This document shows positions 35,714-44,659 of a DNA stretch of 64,000 nt, piece after piece (the first letter of the stretch is position 1; every line of letters begins with the position of its first letter). This DNA comes from REEB95 sp035934995 (GTDB lineage: Bacteria > Pseudomonadota > Alphaproteobacteria > ATCC43930 > CGMCC-115725), in contig DASYXI010000007.1 in the NCBI GenBank assembly GCA_035934995.1, positions 108,900 through 172,899 of the forward strand, read 5' to 3'. The notes beneath the pieces were generated by a model. That model saw nothing but the letters and a program-made list of their open reading frames with translations, ran no database searches and was not told the origin of the DNA. The position numbers and the translations under genes are program-made.

Positions 35714-37795
35714 GTGCGGCCAGCAATCCTCAATCCGCTCTTTGCCGAGATCACCGATCTCAAGGGCGTCGGACCGCGCCTGGGCAAGTTGTTCCAGAAA
35801 TTATGCGGACCACATGTCGTCGACTTGCTGTGGCACTTGCCGGTCGATCTGGTCGACCGCAGCTTCCGTCCCAAGATCGCCGACGCGCCCGAAGGCCGCA
35901 TCGCGACACTGACCGTCACCGTTGAACAGCACCAGAAGCCGCATAATCCGCGTCAGCCTTATCGCGTGCGCTGCCACGACGCGACCGGCGTGCTGTTCCT
36001 GGTCTTCTTTCACGTCAAAGGCGACTGGCTCGAGCGGCAATTGCCGGCCGGTGTGAGCCGTATCGTCAGCGGCAAGGTCGAACGATTCAACAACCAGACG
36101 CAGATGACGCATCCGGATTACATCCTCGATCCGGCCGGGCTCGACACCATGAAGCTGATCGAGCCGGTGTACCGGCTGACCGCCGATTTGACGCTGCGCA
36201 TCGTGCACAAGGCGATCGAAGCGGCGCTGGCGCGTGCGCCGCAGCTCGACGAATGGAGCGATGCCGAGCTGGTCAAGCGGCGCGGGTGGCAGGCGTGGCG
36301 GGCGGCGATCGCGGCCGTGCACGCGCCGGCGCGGCCCGAAGATTTGCTGCCGACCCATCCGGCACGCGAGCGCCTTGCTTATGACGAGTTGCTGGCGAAC
36401 CAACTGACCATCGCGTTGTTGCGCGCGCGTTCCCGCAAGCGGGCCGGCCGCTCGATCGCCGCCAAGGGCGACTTGCGCCAGCGGATCGAGCGCGCCCTGC
36501 CCTTCACGCTCACCGGCGCGCAACGCCGCGCACTTGGCGAAATCGGCGCCGACATGGCCCAGCCGTTGCGGATGAACCGGCTGCTGCAAGGCGACGTCGG
36601 CAGCGGCAAGACCGTGGTGGCGCTGCTGGCGATGTGCGACGCAGTCGAAGCCGGCGGCCAGGCCGCGCTGATGGCGCCCACCGAAATCTTGGCGCGCCAG
36701 CACTTCGCCACCTTGACCGCGCTGACGAAGGATTCCGGTGTCACGATTGCACTGCTCACCGGCCGCGAGAAAGGCCGAACGCGAGCCGAATTCCTCGAAC
36801 GCCTGGGTGCCGGCGAAATACAGATTGCGGTCGGCACCCACGCGCTGTTCCAGGACGACGTCGCCTTCAAGGATCTGGCGCTGGCGGTGATCGACGAGCA
36901 GCACCGTTTCGGCGTCGAACAGCGCGTCCAACTCGCCGGCAAAGGTGCCGCCGTCGATATCCTGGTGATGACGGCGACGCCGATCCCGCGCACGCTCGAG
37001 ATGACCGCCTATGGCGATCTCGATTCATCGCGGCTCGACGAGAAGCCCGCCAATCGGGCAAAGACCACAACGAGCGCGGTGCCGGTCGAACGGCTCGACG
37101 AGGTTATCGCCGCCATTCGCCGCGCGCTGACAAAACGCGCCAAGATCTATTGGATCTGTCCACTGATCGAAGACTCCGAAGACAGCGATCTGCAAGCCGC
37201 CGAAGCGCGCTTCTCCGAGCTGTTTCAGATCTTCGGCAATCGCGTCGGTCTGGTCCACGGACGGATGAAAGGTCCGGAGCGCGACCGCACGATGGCCGCG
37301 TTCACATCCGGCGGCATCGACCTGCTGGTGGCGACGACGGTGATCGAGGTCGGCGTCGACGTCACCGACGCCACCATCATGGTGATCGAGCATGCCGAGC
37401 GTTTCGGTCTCGCTCAGCTCCATCAGCTACGCGGCCGTATCGGCCGCGGCGATCAACCCGCCTCGTGCCTGTTATTGTACGCGCCGCCGTTGAGCGAGAT
37501 GGCCAAGCAACGGCTGACGATCCTGCGCGAAAGCGACGACGGTTTCCGGATCGCCGAGGAGGATTTGCGGCTCCGCGGCGCCGGCGAAGTGCTCGGCACG
37601 CGGCAAAGCGGCTTCGAACAATTCAGGCTTGCCGATCTCGCCGCACACGCCGATCTCATTCAGATCGCGCGCGAGGAAGCGCGCCTGATATTGACACGCG
37701 ACGCCGAACTCGAAAGCCCGCGCGGCACGGCCTTGCGCACGTTGCTTTATCTGTTCGCGCGAGACGCCGCAGTCCGTTATCTCCGCGCCGGCTGA
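35714..37795 (+). CDS. recG: ATP-dependent DNA helicase RecG
   Basis: 693-residue branch-migration helicase that remodels stalled replication forks. N-terminal wedge domain with OB fold (HPDYILDPAG region), helicase Walker A GDVGSGKTVVAL near residue 292, motif II DEQHRFG near 393, motif III TATPIPRTLEM and motif VI QLRGRIGRG; ends AVRYLRAG. The start is GTG 35714, 21 bases after the amidohydrolase stop, so the two may be co-transcribed. It reads through without frameshift. Confidence 0.97.
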   Translation: MRPAILNPLFAEITDLKGVGPRLGKLFQKLCGPHVVDLLWHLPVDLVDRSFRPKIADAPEGRIATLTVTVEQHQKPHNPRQPYRVRCHDATGVLFLVFFHVKGDWLERQLPAGVSRIVSGKVERFNNQTQMTHPDYILDPAGLDTMKLIEPVYRLTADLTLRIVHKAIEAALARAPQLDEWSDAELVKRRGWQAWRAAIAAVHAPARPEDLLPTHPARERLAYDELLANQLTIALLRARSRKRAGRSIAAKGDLRQRIERALPFTLTGAQRRALGEIGADMAQPLRMNRLLQGDVGSGKTVVALLAMCDAVEAGGQAALMAPTEILARQHFATLTALTKDSGVTIALLTGREKGRTRAEFLERLGAGEIQIAVGTHALFQDDVAFKDLALAVIDEQHRFGVEQRVQLAGKGAAVDILVMTATPIPRTLEMTAYGDLDSSRLDEKPANRAKTTTSAVPVERLDEVIAAIRRALTKRAKIYWICPLIEDSEDSDLQAAEARFSELFQIFGNRVGLVHGRMKGPERDRTMAAFTSGGIDLLVATTVIEVGVDVTDATIMVIEHAERFGLAQLHQLRGRIGRGDQPASCLLLYAPPLSEMAKQRLTILRESDDGFRIAEEDLRLRGAGEVLGTRQSGFEQFRLADLAAHADLIQIAREEARLILTRDAELESPRGTALRTLLYLFARDAAVRYLRAG

Positions 37796-37806
37796 GCCGC
37801 GCGCCG

Positions 37807-38526
37807 CTATTTCTGCGCGACGATTTCCTGGACCGTGCCAGCCACCGGCGTATCGGCGGATTCCGGCGTGATGATGCCGCCGGAAATCACCAGCTTGATG
37901 CCGTCCTCGACCGACATCGCCAGCGGCACGATCTCTTCGCGCGGAACGTACACCAAATATCCCGACGTCGGATTGGGCGTCGTCGGCACGTAGAGACCGA
38001 TGGTCTCCGGCGCGACGGCGGACTTGATCTCGCCTTCGGCATGGGCGGTGACGAAGGCGACGGTCCACATGCCGCGGCGCGGCCATTCGACCAAAACCAC
38101 CTCGCGGAAAGTATTCGAGCGTTTCGCCAATACGGTTTCGAAAATCTGTTTCAAGGCGCCGTAGATGCCGCGCACGACCGGCATGTGTTTCATGATCCGG
38201 TCGGACAGGCGCAAGAACAACCGACCGGCATAACCCGCGGTCATCCAGCCGATCAAAGTGAGCGCGACGATCGCCACGACCAGGCCGAAGCCGGGAATAT
38301 TGAACGGAAAGTACGTGCTGGGGTTGTAACCGGTGGGCACCAGGTGGGAAACCGCGTGGTCGATGAAATCGATAATGCTCCAGGTGATCCACAGCGTGAA
38401 CGCGATCGGCCCAGTGACCAGAATGCCGGCCAAAAAATACGCACGCAGGCGCTCGCCGATGCGGTTGCCGTTCCCGCTGCCTTGGTCCTGGGCAACGCCG
38501 TTCGGTGGCGGACTTTTACCGGCCAT
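37807..38526 (-). CDS. DUF502 family membrane protein
   Basis: 239 residues beginning MAGKSPPPNGVAQ, with two transmembrane segments (AYFLAGILVTGPIAFTLWIT and FGLVVAIVALTLIGWMTAGY) and a soluble C-terminal part. The blocks GRLFLRLSDRIMKHMPVVRG, IYGALKQIFETVLAKRSNTF and the PTTPNPTSGYLVYVPREEIV segment are the DUF502 signature. Biochemical function is not established for this family. A start at ATG 38577 is also open but gives an atypical basic leader. Convergent with recG. Confidence 0.9.
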   Translation of the reverse strand: MAGKSPPPNGVAQDQGSGNGNRIGERLRAYFLAGILVTGPIAFTLWITWSIIDFIDHAVSHLVPTGYNPSTYFPFNIPGFGLVVAIVALTLIGWMTAGYAGRLFLRLSDRIMKHMPVVRGIYGALKQIFETVLAKRSNTFREVVLVEWPRRGMWTVAFVTAHAEGEIKSAVAPETIGLYVPTTPNPTSGYLVYVPREEIVPLAMSVEDGIKLVISGGIITPESADTPVAGTVQEIVAQK

Positions 38527-38659
38527 TTGGTGTCTCGTCCCTGTTCGTCCAGGCTCGCGAATGATACGCGCGAACATGTGATCGTAAATCTGCGCCGGCA
38601 GCCCTACTGTGCACCGGCCAGATGGCCGACACTGTAACGGCGCAAGGAGGCTACCGCCA

Positions 38660-39706
38660 GTGATGAACGCACCCCGCCTGCTTGCCTTGTCGACGGCATT
38701 GCCGCCTTACACTTTGCAGCAAGCCGATATCGAGCGCCGTGCCCGCGGTTATTTCTCCGGCGCCGCCGCGCTCGACCTCGACCGATTGATGCCGGTCTTC
38801 GCCAATGCAGGCATCGACACGCGGTATTCCTGCGTGCCAGTCGAATGGTACGACCGGCCCCACGGCTGGGCCGAACGCAACGAGCTTTATCTCGAGCATG
38901 CGGTGCGACTGCTGGAACGCGCCGCGCGCGCTGCGCTCGGACACGCCGGCCTTGTGGCGCGCCAGATCGACGCGATCGTGACGATCTCGACCACCGGCAT
39001 CGCCACGCCCAGTCTCGACGCCCGATTGCTGAACCGTCTTGGACTGCGCGCCGACGTCACGCGTCTGCCGGTGTTCGGCTTGGGTTGCGCCGGCGGCGTC
39101 GCCGGTCTGGCGCGCGCCGCCGATCTGGCCCGCGCGCGGCCGGGCAGCAACGTCTTGTTTCTGGTCGTCGAGCTGTGTGCGCTCTGCTTCCGCCGCGGCG
39201 ACAACTCGAAAAGCAACGTCGTCGCAACCGCGTTGTTCGGCGACGGCGCCGCCGCCGGTATCGTTTCGACCGACGGCGACGGACCGGCGCTTGGCGCCGC
39301 GGGCGAGCATACCTGGCCGGATTCGCTCGGCGTCATGGGCTGGGATGTGATGGAGGACGGCCTGAAGGCGATCTTCTCGCGCGACATTCCCGCGTTGGTG
39401 CGCAGCGAGTTGCACGCCGCCGCCGCGACATTCCTTGCCCGCCACGGTCTTACCCTCGACGGCATCGATCACGTCGTCTGCCATCCCGGCGGCGTCAAAG
39501 TCCTGAGTGCGATCGAGGAAGCATTCGCGCTCGCCGCCGGCGCGCTCGATCATGCGCGCGCCGTGCTGCGCGATTGCGGCAACATGTCGGCGGCAACGGT
39601 GCTGTTCGTGCTCGAGCGCACACTCAAGGCGGGCGCCAGCGGCCGTATGTTGCTGTCGGCGTTGGGGCCCGGATTCACCGCCGGCTTTTTGGTACTCGAA
39701 GCGTGA
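38660..39706 (+). CDS. Type III polyketide synthase (chalcone/stilbene synthase-like)
   Basis: About 348 residues. Thiolase-fold condensing enzyme that extends an acyl-CoA with malonyl-CoA and releases a pyrone, resorcinol or similar ring. The triad is complete: C142 in VFGLGCAGGVAGLA, H274 in HVVCHPGGVKVL and N307 in RDCGNMSAATVL. Typical TTGIATPSLDARLL also present. AAGGAGG at 38644-38650 lies 9 bases before GTG 38660 (numbering here from ATG 38663). The stop overlaps the next gene (GTGA). Starter-unit pocket cannot be read by eye, so chain length is unknown. Bacillus BpsA and similar enzymes are the relevant family. Confidence 0.94.
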   Translation: MMNAPRLLALSTALPPYTLQQADIERRARGYFSGAAALDLDRLMPVFANAGIDTRYSCVPVEWYDRPHGWAERNELYLEHAVRLLERAARAALGHAGLVARQIDAIVTISTTGIATPSLDARLLNRLGLRADVTRLPVFGLGCAGGVAGLARAADLARARPGSNVLFLVVELCALCFRRGDNSKSNVVATALFGDGAAAGIVSTDGDGPALGAAGEHTWPDSLGVMGWDVMEDGLKAIFSRDIPALVRSELHAAAATFLARHGLTLDGIDHVVCHPGGVKVLSAIEEAFALAAGALDHARAVLRDCGNMSAATVLFVLERTLKAGASGRMLLSALGPGFTAGFLVLEA

Positions 39707-40224
39707 ACCCGCTGCCGCTCATCGTCGGCCTGGTCGCGGCGATGCGGCTGGGCGAGCTCGCCTACTCGGCACGCAATGCGCGCGCGCTCAAGGAACACGG
39801 CGCGGTCGAGCTCGGCGCCGGCCATTACCCCTTGATCGTCGCTCTGCACGCCGCATGGCTGCTCGCGCTTCTTGTGTTCGTACCCTGGAACACCGGGGTG
39901 AACTGGATCTGGCTCGGCCTGTTTCTCGCGTTGCAGATTTTGCGGGTTTGGACCGTCGCCAGCCTCGGCCGCTTTTGGACGGCGCGGGTCTACACCGTAC
40001 CCGACGTGCCGCTGGTGCGGCGTGGCCCCTACCGCTTTGTCACCCATCCCAATTACCTGATCGTCGCCGGCGAGATCGCCGTGTTGCCGCTGGTCTTCGG
40101 CGCCTGGCAAATCGCGTTGGTTTTTTCGGTCCTCAACGCCGCGCTGCTGGCTTGGCGCATCCACATCGAGGAGCACGGTCTCGATTCGCGGCGCTCCTTA
40201 CCGCAATCGCAACGATCGGCTTAG
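39703..40224 (+). CDS. ICMT-family membrane methyltransferase coupled to the polyketide synthase
   Basis: 173 residues with about four hydrophobic segments. The C-terminal half has RRGPYRFVTHPNYLIVAGEI and AWRIHIEEHGL, the conserved pattern of isoprenylcysteine-carboxyl-methyltransferase family enzymes that bind S-adenosylmethionine in the membrane. Start is GTG 39703, sharing GTGA with the polyketide synthase stop. In B. subtilis the ICMT-like BpsB methylates the alkylpyrone made by the adjacent type III synthase; by analogy this enzyme probably O-methylates the polyketide product. The exact product is not predictable. Confidence 0.88.
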   Translation: MNPLPLIVGLVAAMRLGELAYSARNARALKEHGAVELGAGHYPLIVALHAAWLLALLVFVPWNTGVNWIWLGLFLALQILRVWTVASLGRFWTARVYTVPDVPLVRRGPYRFVTHPNYLIVAGEIAVLPLVFGAWQIALVFSVLNAALLAWRIHIEEHGLDSRRSLPQSQRSA

Positions 40225-40366
40225 GTAATAAAAGTTGCCGGTCTAAGGGTTCGCTCGATTGCCGCGGGCGCAAGACCACCCTACCTTCGCCGCGCTCATG
40301 CCATTGGTGGACTCCCGTGAGCGGCGACGCCGGATGGCTCGCCTGCCCGAGAAGGGAACGCGTGTG

Positions 40367-40531
40367 ATGACCAAGTCGCTGACCTTCGTCGTTTTGGCTT
40401 CTCTCATGCTCGCCGCGGTCGGTTGTGCCAGCGATCCGCCCCAGCAAAAATCGGCTGACGCCGTGGTTACGCCGTCGAACACCGGCAGCGTCGATGGTCA
40501 TTGGATGGTGCCGATCAGCTTCCCGAACTGA
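40367..40531 (+). CDS. Small lipoprotein, 54 residues
   Basis: Begins MTKSLTFVVLASLMLAAVGC, where the cysteine at residue 20 follows AVG and would be lipidated. The mature part is only about 34 residues (ASDPPQQKSADAVVTPSNTG then GHWMVPISFPN). GAAGGGA precedes the ATG by 7 bases. A longer upstream frame lacks such a signal. Small entericidin-like lipoproteins of this size occur in alphaproteobacteria, but similarity cannot be asserted. Function unknown. Confidence 0.7.
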   Translation: MTKSLTFVVLASLMLAAVGCASDPPQQKSADAVVTPSNTGSVDGHWMVPISFPN

Positions 40532-40612
40532 ACACCCCGCGCCTGCGCGGCGCCCGTGACGCCCTTGGTTGACCGCCCTCGCCGGCGCGCCTATTGTCGC
40601 GCGCAATTGCGC

Positions 40613-40688
40613 GAGCCCGTAGCTCAGCCGGTAGAGCACATGACTTTTAATCATGGGGTCGCGGGTTCGACTCCCGCCGGGCTCACCA
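40613..40688 (+). tRNA. tRNA-Lys (anticodon TTT)
   Basis: 76 bases: acceptor GAGCCCG with CGGGCTC, D-arm TAGCTCAGCCGGTAGAGCA, anticodon loop CTTTTAA (TTT), T-arm GGTTCGACTCC, encoded CCA. The following gene starts 22 bases after. Confidence 0.97.
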
Positions 40689-40710
40689 GTCCTTCCGAAC
40701 CGCCGCGCGC

Positions 40711-41178
40711 ATGAGCTATCTCCAGCGGATTCTCCAGCCCGGCGAGACGTTGCGTTATGTCGGGCGATTGCACTGGATTGTCTATCTTCCCGGCCTCGTG
40801 CTGTTCGCGATCGCGGTGGCATTGGCGGCGGCCATCGTCGCCGCCAGCCAATTAGGCAATTTCGTCCCCTATCTGCTGATCGCGCTCGATCTCGTGATGC
40901 TGATCAGCCTGTTGACGTTACTCGCCGCGGCGGTGCGTCGTTGGACGACCGAGATTGCGGTCACTGACCGACGCGTCATCTTCAAACGCGGCCTGATCCG
41001 GCGCCACACCATCGAGATGAACATGGATAAGGTCGAAACCGTCGACGTCGACCAATCGCTTGTGGGACGGCTGCTCGGCTACGGCGACATCGTGGTGCGC
41101 GGCACCGGATCGAGCATCGAGCCGTTCCGTAAGATCGCGGCACCGCTCGATTTTCGCAATCAAGTGACGGCGCGCTGA
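40711..41178 (+). CDS. PH-domain (bPH2/YdbS-like) membrane protein
   Basis: 155 residues: two closely spaced transmembrane segments (IVYLPGLVLFAIAVALAAAI and LLIALDLVMLISLLTLLAAA) and a C-terminal bacterial PH domain (ITVTDRRVIFKRGL-type, here AVTDRRVIFKRGLIRRHT, then VETVDVDQSLVGRLLGYGDI). The domain probably recognises lipids or proteins at the inner membrane. It starts 23 bases after tRNA-Lys. Its precise role is unknown. Confidence 0.88.
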   Translation: MSYLQRILQPGETLRYVGRLHWIVYLPGLVLFAIAVALAAAIVAASQLGNFVPYLLIALDLVMLISLLTLLAAAVRRWTTEIAVTDRRVIFKRGLIRRHTIEMNMDKVETVDVDQSLVGRLLGYGDIVVRGTGSSIEPFRKIAAPLDFRNQVTAR

Positions 41179-41182
41179 GCGC

Positions 41183-41971
41183 TCAGGCGCGATCGGTCCA
41201 ACGTCGGTCGGCGCGGAGCGGTGATTCATCCGGCACGAATAGCGCGTCGAGCTGCGCCAAGGCACCATCCAACGGACGCCGACCGGAGCCGACAAGATCA
41301 AACATGACGAAGCCGCGCGATTTCAAATAGGCGATAACGTCGCCGATTTCGGGTCCGCCTTTGATGGTCGCCAATGTGCTGGTTTCGACGACAATGGCGT
41401 CGATGTCACGGATGCGCTCGCCCATCCCCTGCAGAACCGTCAACTCCGAGCCCTGCACGTCGATCTTCGCCAAGGCCGGCCGGTCGAATGCACCGACGAG
41501 CGTATCGAAGCGGCGCACGGCAACGGTTTCACGTCGGCGCACCGCGCGCGGCCCAACTTCTTCAAAGAATGTCGAACCTTGGATGTCGTCGCGTACCTCG
41601 ATTTCAAGTTCGCCGTCGTGATCGCCGAGCGCGACGTTGAGCACCTCGCAATCGAGTTGCCCCGCGAGATGCCGCATGTAGCGCAGAGATTCATGCGTCG
41701 GATCGATCAGATAGTAGAATGCGTCTGGGAATTCGCGATAAAGGTCGAAGGTGCCGAACGCGACACCGACGTCGAAGATGGTGCGCGGCTCAAAACCGTG
41801 ACGCTTCAAAACGGTCGCCGCGATGCGCCACGAAGGCGCCGGCTGCGACGTCAAACGTCCCTTGATCGGTCGCAAGGCCTGCTTGATCGACGCCCCGATT
41901 CCAAGCGCCTCTTGCGGTTCGTCTAACTTCGGCCGTACAGCGGCCGCTGGCGACGTGAACAAATTGCGCAT
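41183..41971 (-). CDS. FkbM-family S-adenosylmethionine methyltransferase
   Basis: 262 residues. The SAM-binding motif is TIFDVGVAFGTFDLYREFP near residue 65, and the FkbM-specific blocks are LAKIDVQGSELTVLQGMGER near 168 and IVVETSTLATIKGG. FkbM enzymes usually methylate hydroxyl groups of sugars or polyketides. No glycan cluster flanks it. Start at ATG 41971 (MRNLFTSPAAAVRP). Convergent with the PH-domain gene, 4 bases apart. Confidence 0.9.
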   Translation of the reverse strand: MRNLFTSPAAAVRPKLDEPQEALGIGASIKQALRPIKGRLTSQPAPSWRIAATVLKRHGFEPRTIFDVGVAFGTFDLYREFPDAFYYLIDPTHESLRYMRHLAGQLDCEVLNVALGDHDGELEIEVRDDIQGSTFFEEVGPRAVRRRETVAVRRFDTLVGAFDRPALAKIDVQGSELTVLQGMGERIRDIDAIVVETSTLATIKGGPEIGDVIAYLKSRGFVMFDLVGSGRRPLDGALAQLDALFVPDESPLRADRRWTDRA

Positions 41972-42158
41972 TCTCGCTTGCTATCATCGATCCTGGGCAT
42001 TCGCCGTGATCATTCCGTGAGCCTTGACACGCGCGGCGGTGTTGCCGGCGCGCGATCTGCGCTCGGTGGGCCGGCGTCCGTTAACCGCTTGCTAACCCTA
42101 TTCCGGCCTGTATGAGGCCGTACGATTTTAAGACATTGCTCAGAGCGTCGACCCTTTA

Positions 42159-43970
42159 ATGGGGGACTTCTCATGCGGACGCATGTCGATGGCTGATCCG
42201 AAACCGATCATGTTGCCGTCAACGTCTGACGACGCCGCGCGGCCCACATCTCCGGTGCGGCCGACGAAGTTTCTCGTCGCCGCCGGCGTCGTCATTGCCG
42301 CCACCCTCACCTTCATCGCGGTGGCGTTGCTGGTTCATCTCTACGACCAAGCGACCGAGCAGACGCAACAGACGCTTTCGAGCCTCGACACCGTCCTGGC
42401 CGAGCAAACGGAACGCTCGCTCGACGAAGTCGACATCACGCTCAAGGATACCCTAGCCCTCTTGCTGAAGCAGCACGGCCAGGCATCCGCACAGAACATC
42501 CACCAGCTTTACGGCGGTCGCGTGGTCACGCGGTTGCTGCGCGCCGAGTACGGCGGCATGCCGCAACTCGCGAGTATCGCACTTTTCGATGCGCACGGCC
42601 GCATCGTCAACTCGTCGGACGACAGCGCGCCCGCCAACCTCGATATTGCGTTCCGCAGCTATTTTCAGCACGTGCGCGATAACCCGACGCCGGCCTCGTT
42701 CATCAGCGAACCCGTCAAGTTCCAAACCACCGGCATGCCGGTCATTTTGATGGTGCGCCGCCTGGAAGCACCGGATGGTTCATTTGCCGGAATCATCAGC
42801 GGCGCCATCCCGCTCGATTATTTCACGAACCTCTACCGCGACATCTATCTCGGTCCAGGTACCGCCGTTTCATTGTTCGACCGCGACGGGCTCATGCTCG
42901 CGCGCTATCCGCAATCGCCGGCGGTCGGCACCAACGTCGCTGATCGCGTCGCATTTCCGCAGGTTCTCGCGCACAACGCGGCCGGCGTGATTCACAGCAA
43001 CGGCCACATACTCGGCAAGCCACTGTTCATCGCGACGCATGCGCTGAACAATCTGCCGTTGGCGGTCAATGTTATCATGACGGATAAGCGCGCATACGCG
43101 GTGTGGCGCAACGAATTCGTCGGCGTCGTCATCGCGCTGACCGTTATCCTCGGCATGGTCGGGCTGTTGACCCTCCTCGCGCTGCGGCACTTCGCATCGT
43201 ACGTCAACCTTGCCGAGGCGCGGCTCGAAACCACGCGCGCGACCGAGGGCCGTGCGCGGGCCGAGGCTATGACGCAGGCCAAATCGCGTTTTCTCGCCAA
43301 CATGAGCCACGAACTGCGCACGCCGCTCAACGCCATCATCGGCTTTTCCGAGATCATCGAGACCGCGATGCTCGGCCCGCTCCAGCAGCGCTATCGCGAA
43401 TACGCCCACGACATTCGCACGTCCGGCGCCCATCTGCTGGAAATCGTCAACGACATTCTCGATATCAGCAAGGCGGAGGCCAATGCGCTCAAGGTCGGGC
43501 GCGAACCGCTCGACGTGGCCGCCATCGTCGCCGAGGTCGATCGTATCGTCCGCGCCCAGGCCGAACGCGCCAAAGTTAACTTCAATACGCGGCTCGATCC
43601 CAATCTGCCGTCGGTCATCGGCGACGAGACACGCTTCCGTCAGATCCTGATCAACCTCGTTTCGAACGCCTTGAAGTTCACCCCCGCCGGCGGCTCGGTT
43701 ACCGTCTCGGCGCGCAAGACGGCCAAACACATGGTCATCGAGGTCAAGGACACGGGCATCGGCATGGCCGAAGAGGATATTCCAGCCGCGTTGCGACCGT
43801 TCGAGCAACTCGACAACAGCATCGCGCGCAAATATGGCGGCACCGGCCTGGGCCTGCCGCTGACCAAGCATCTCGTCGAGTTGCTCGGCGGGCGCTTCTC
43901 GATCACCAGCGCCATCGACAAGGGCACAACCGTCGCCATCGAATTCGAGTGCCAGCGACGCGCCGCCTGA
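42159..43970 (+). CDS. Membrane sensor histidine kinase with extracytoplasmic dCache-type domain
   Basis: 603 residues. First transmembrane segment near 40-60 (FLVAAGVVIAATLTFIAVAL), a large extracytoplasmic sensor (about 65-315, with ASIALFDAHGRIVNSSDDS and SLFDRDGLMLARYPQ suggesting a double-Cache fold), second segment near 320-345, then H-box RFLANMSHELRTPLNAIIGF, N-box NLVSNALKFTP, D/G boxes DTGIGMAEED and GGTGLGLPLT. No HAMP, PAS or receiver domain. No response regulator is adjacent, so it is an orphan kinase. Start at ATG 42159; 42183 or 42189 would also be reasonable. Confidence 0.9.
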   Translation: MGDFSCGRMSMADPKPIMLPSTSDDAARPTSPVRPTKFLVAAGVVIAATLTFIAVALLVHLYDQATEQTQQTLSSLDTVLAEQTERSLDEVDITLKDTLALLLKQHGQASAQNIHQLYGGRVVTRLLRAEYGGMPQLASIALFDAHGRIVNSSDDSAPANLDIAFRSYFQHVRDNPTPASFISEPVKFQTTGMPVILMVRRLEAPDGSFAGIISGAIPLDYFTNLYRDIYLGPGTAVSLFDRDGLMLARYPQSPAVGTNVADRVAFPQVLAHNAAGVIHSNGHILGKPLFIATHALNNLPLAVNVIMTDKRAYAVWRNEFVGVVIALTVILGMVGLLTLLALRHFASYVNLAEARLETTRATEGRARAEAMTQAKSRFLANMSHELRTPLNAIIGFSEIIETAMLGPLQQRYREYAHDIRTSGAHLLEIVNDILDISKAEANALKVGREPLDVAAIVAEVDRIVRAQAERAKVNFNTRLDPNLPSVIGDETRFRQILINLVSNALKFTPAGGSVTVSARKTAKHMVIEVKDTGIGMAEEDIPAALRPFEQLDNSIARKYGGTGLGLPLTKHLVELLGGRFSITSAIDKGTTVAIEFECQRRAA

Positions 43971-43978
43971 CGGCGTCG

Positions 43979-44572
43979 TTACTGGCCGATTGACGTTCCG
44001 GCGTCTTCGTCGGGACGGTAATCCTGGTTCTTCCAGCCGATGAAGATCAGGAGTTTGTAGTGCCGGTCGTGGGAAAACCCGTAAACCGGTCCGCTCGATC
44101 CAACCGGCGCACCGCCCGCGCTGTAATTGGCAATCGTCAATTTCGACACGCCGATATCTTCCTTCCGGCTATAGAGCGCGATCTCTGGGAATGTCAGGCT
44201 TCCGGCGAGCGGGATCGGCACGTCAAACGACGGAATGCCGACCAAGAACTCTTTCTGGTCGACCGATTGTGCGCCGTTGCGCATCTCGATCACGACATCC
44301 GCAGTCTTGCGATCCGCGACCAACCGTCCGCCGTCCTTCACGACAAGACCGCGAACGGCGGCGACGGTATATTCGGCGTCGAGGCCTTTATAATTCGATG
44401 CCTCGACCAGAACGGCCTTGCCGCTGACGTTGAGCTTGAGCTCGTCGACCGCGCGGTCCGCCGCGCTGGAAATCAACATTTCTTCGGTCGCCGTGCGCTG
44501 CGGCTCCGTCTGCCGCATCGTCGTGCACGACGCTAACAAAAACGCCAATATCACTGCTGTCACAATCCGCAT
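43979..44572 (-). CDS. DUF6655-type lipoprotein
   Basis: 197 residues. Lipoprotein signal MRIVTAVILAFLLASC (C16), then TTMRQTEPQRTATEEMLISS and AADRAVDELKLNVSGKAVL. The family is known only as a domain of unknown function. The remainder is mixed alpha/beta (KTADVVIEMRNGAQSVDQ, SLTFPEIALYSRKEDIGVSK). Start at ATG 44572 gives the lipoprotein signal; the longer frame does not. It ends 9 bases from the sensor kinase gene, convergent. Function unknown. Confidence 0.8.
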   Translation of the reverse strand: MRIVTAVILAFLLASCTTMRQTEPQRTATEEMLISSAADRAVDELKLNVSGKAVLVEASNYKGLDAEYTVAAVRGLVVKDGGRLVADRKTADVVIEMRNGAQSVDQKEFLVGIPSFDVPIPLAGSLTFPEIALYSRKEDIGVSKLTIANYSAGGAPVGSSGPVYGFSHDRHYKLLIFIGWKNQDYRPDEDAGTSIGQ

Positions 44573-44659
44573 TCGCCCCGCTCCAAATCGTGCTGGGCAC
44601 ATAACGGCGGCAGCGCGGGGCCGTTCCCCGCGGCTCAATGCGAGAAAAATGCCGGTACG

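Noticed and set aside
36634..38637. Open frame of 667 codons overlapping recG and DUF502
   Set aside because: Arg/Pro-rich translation of the recG coding sequence in a shifted frame; a shadow of real genes.
42017..42115. 32-residue GTG-initiated frame before the orphan histidine kinase
   Set aside because: No ribosome-binding site and no hydrophobic or domain signal.
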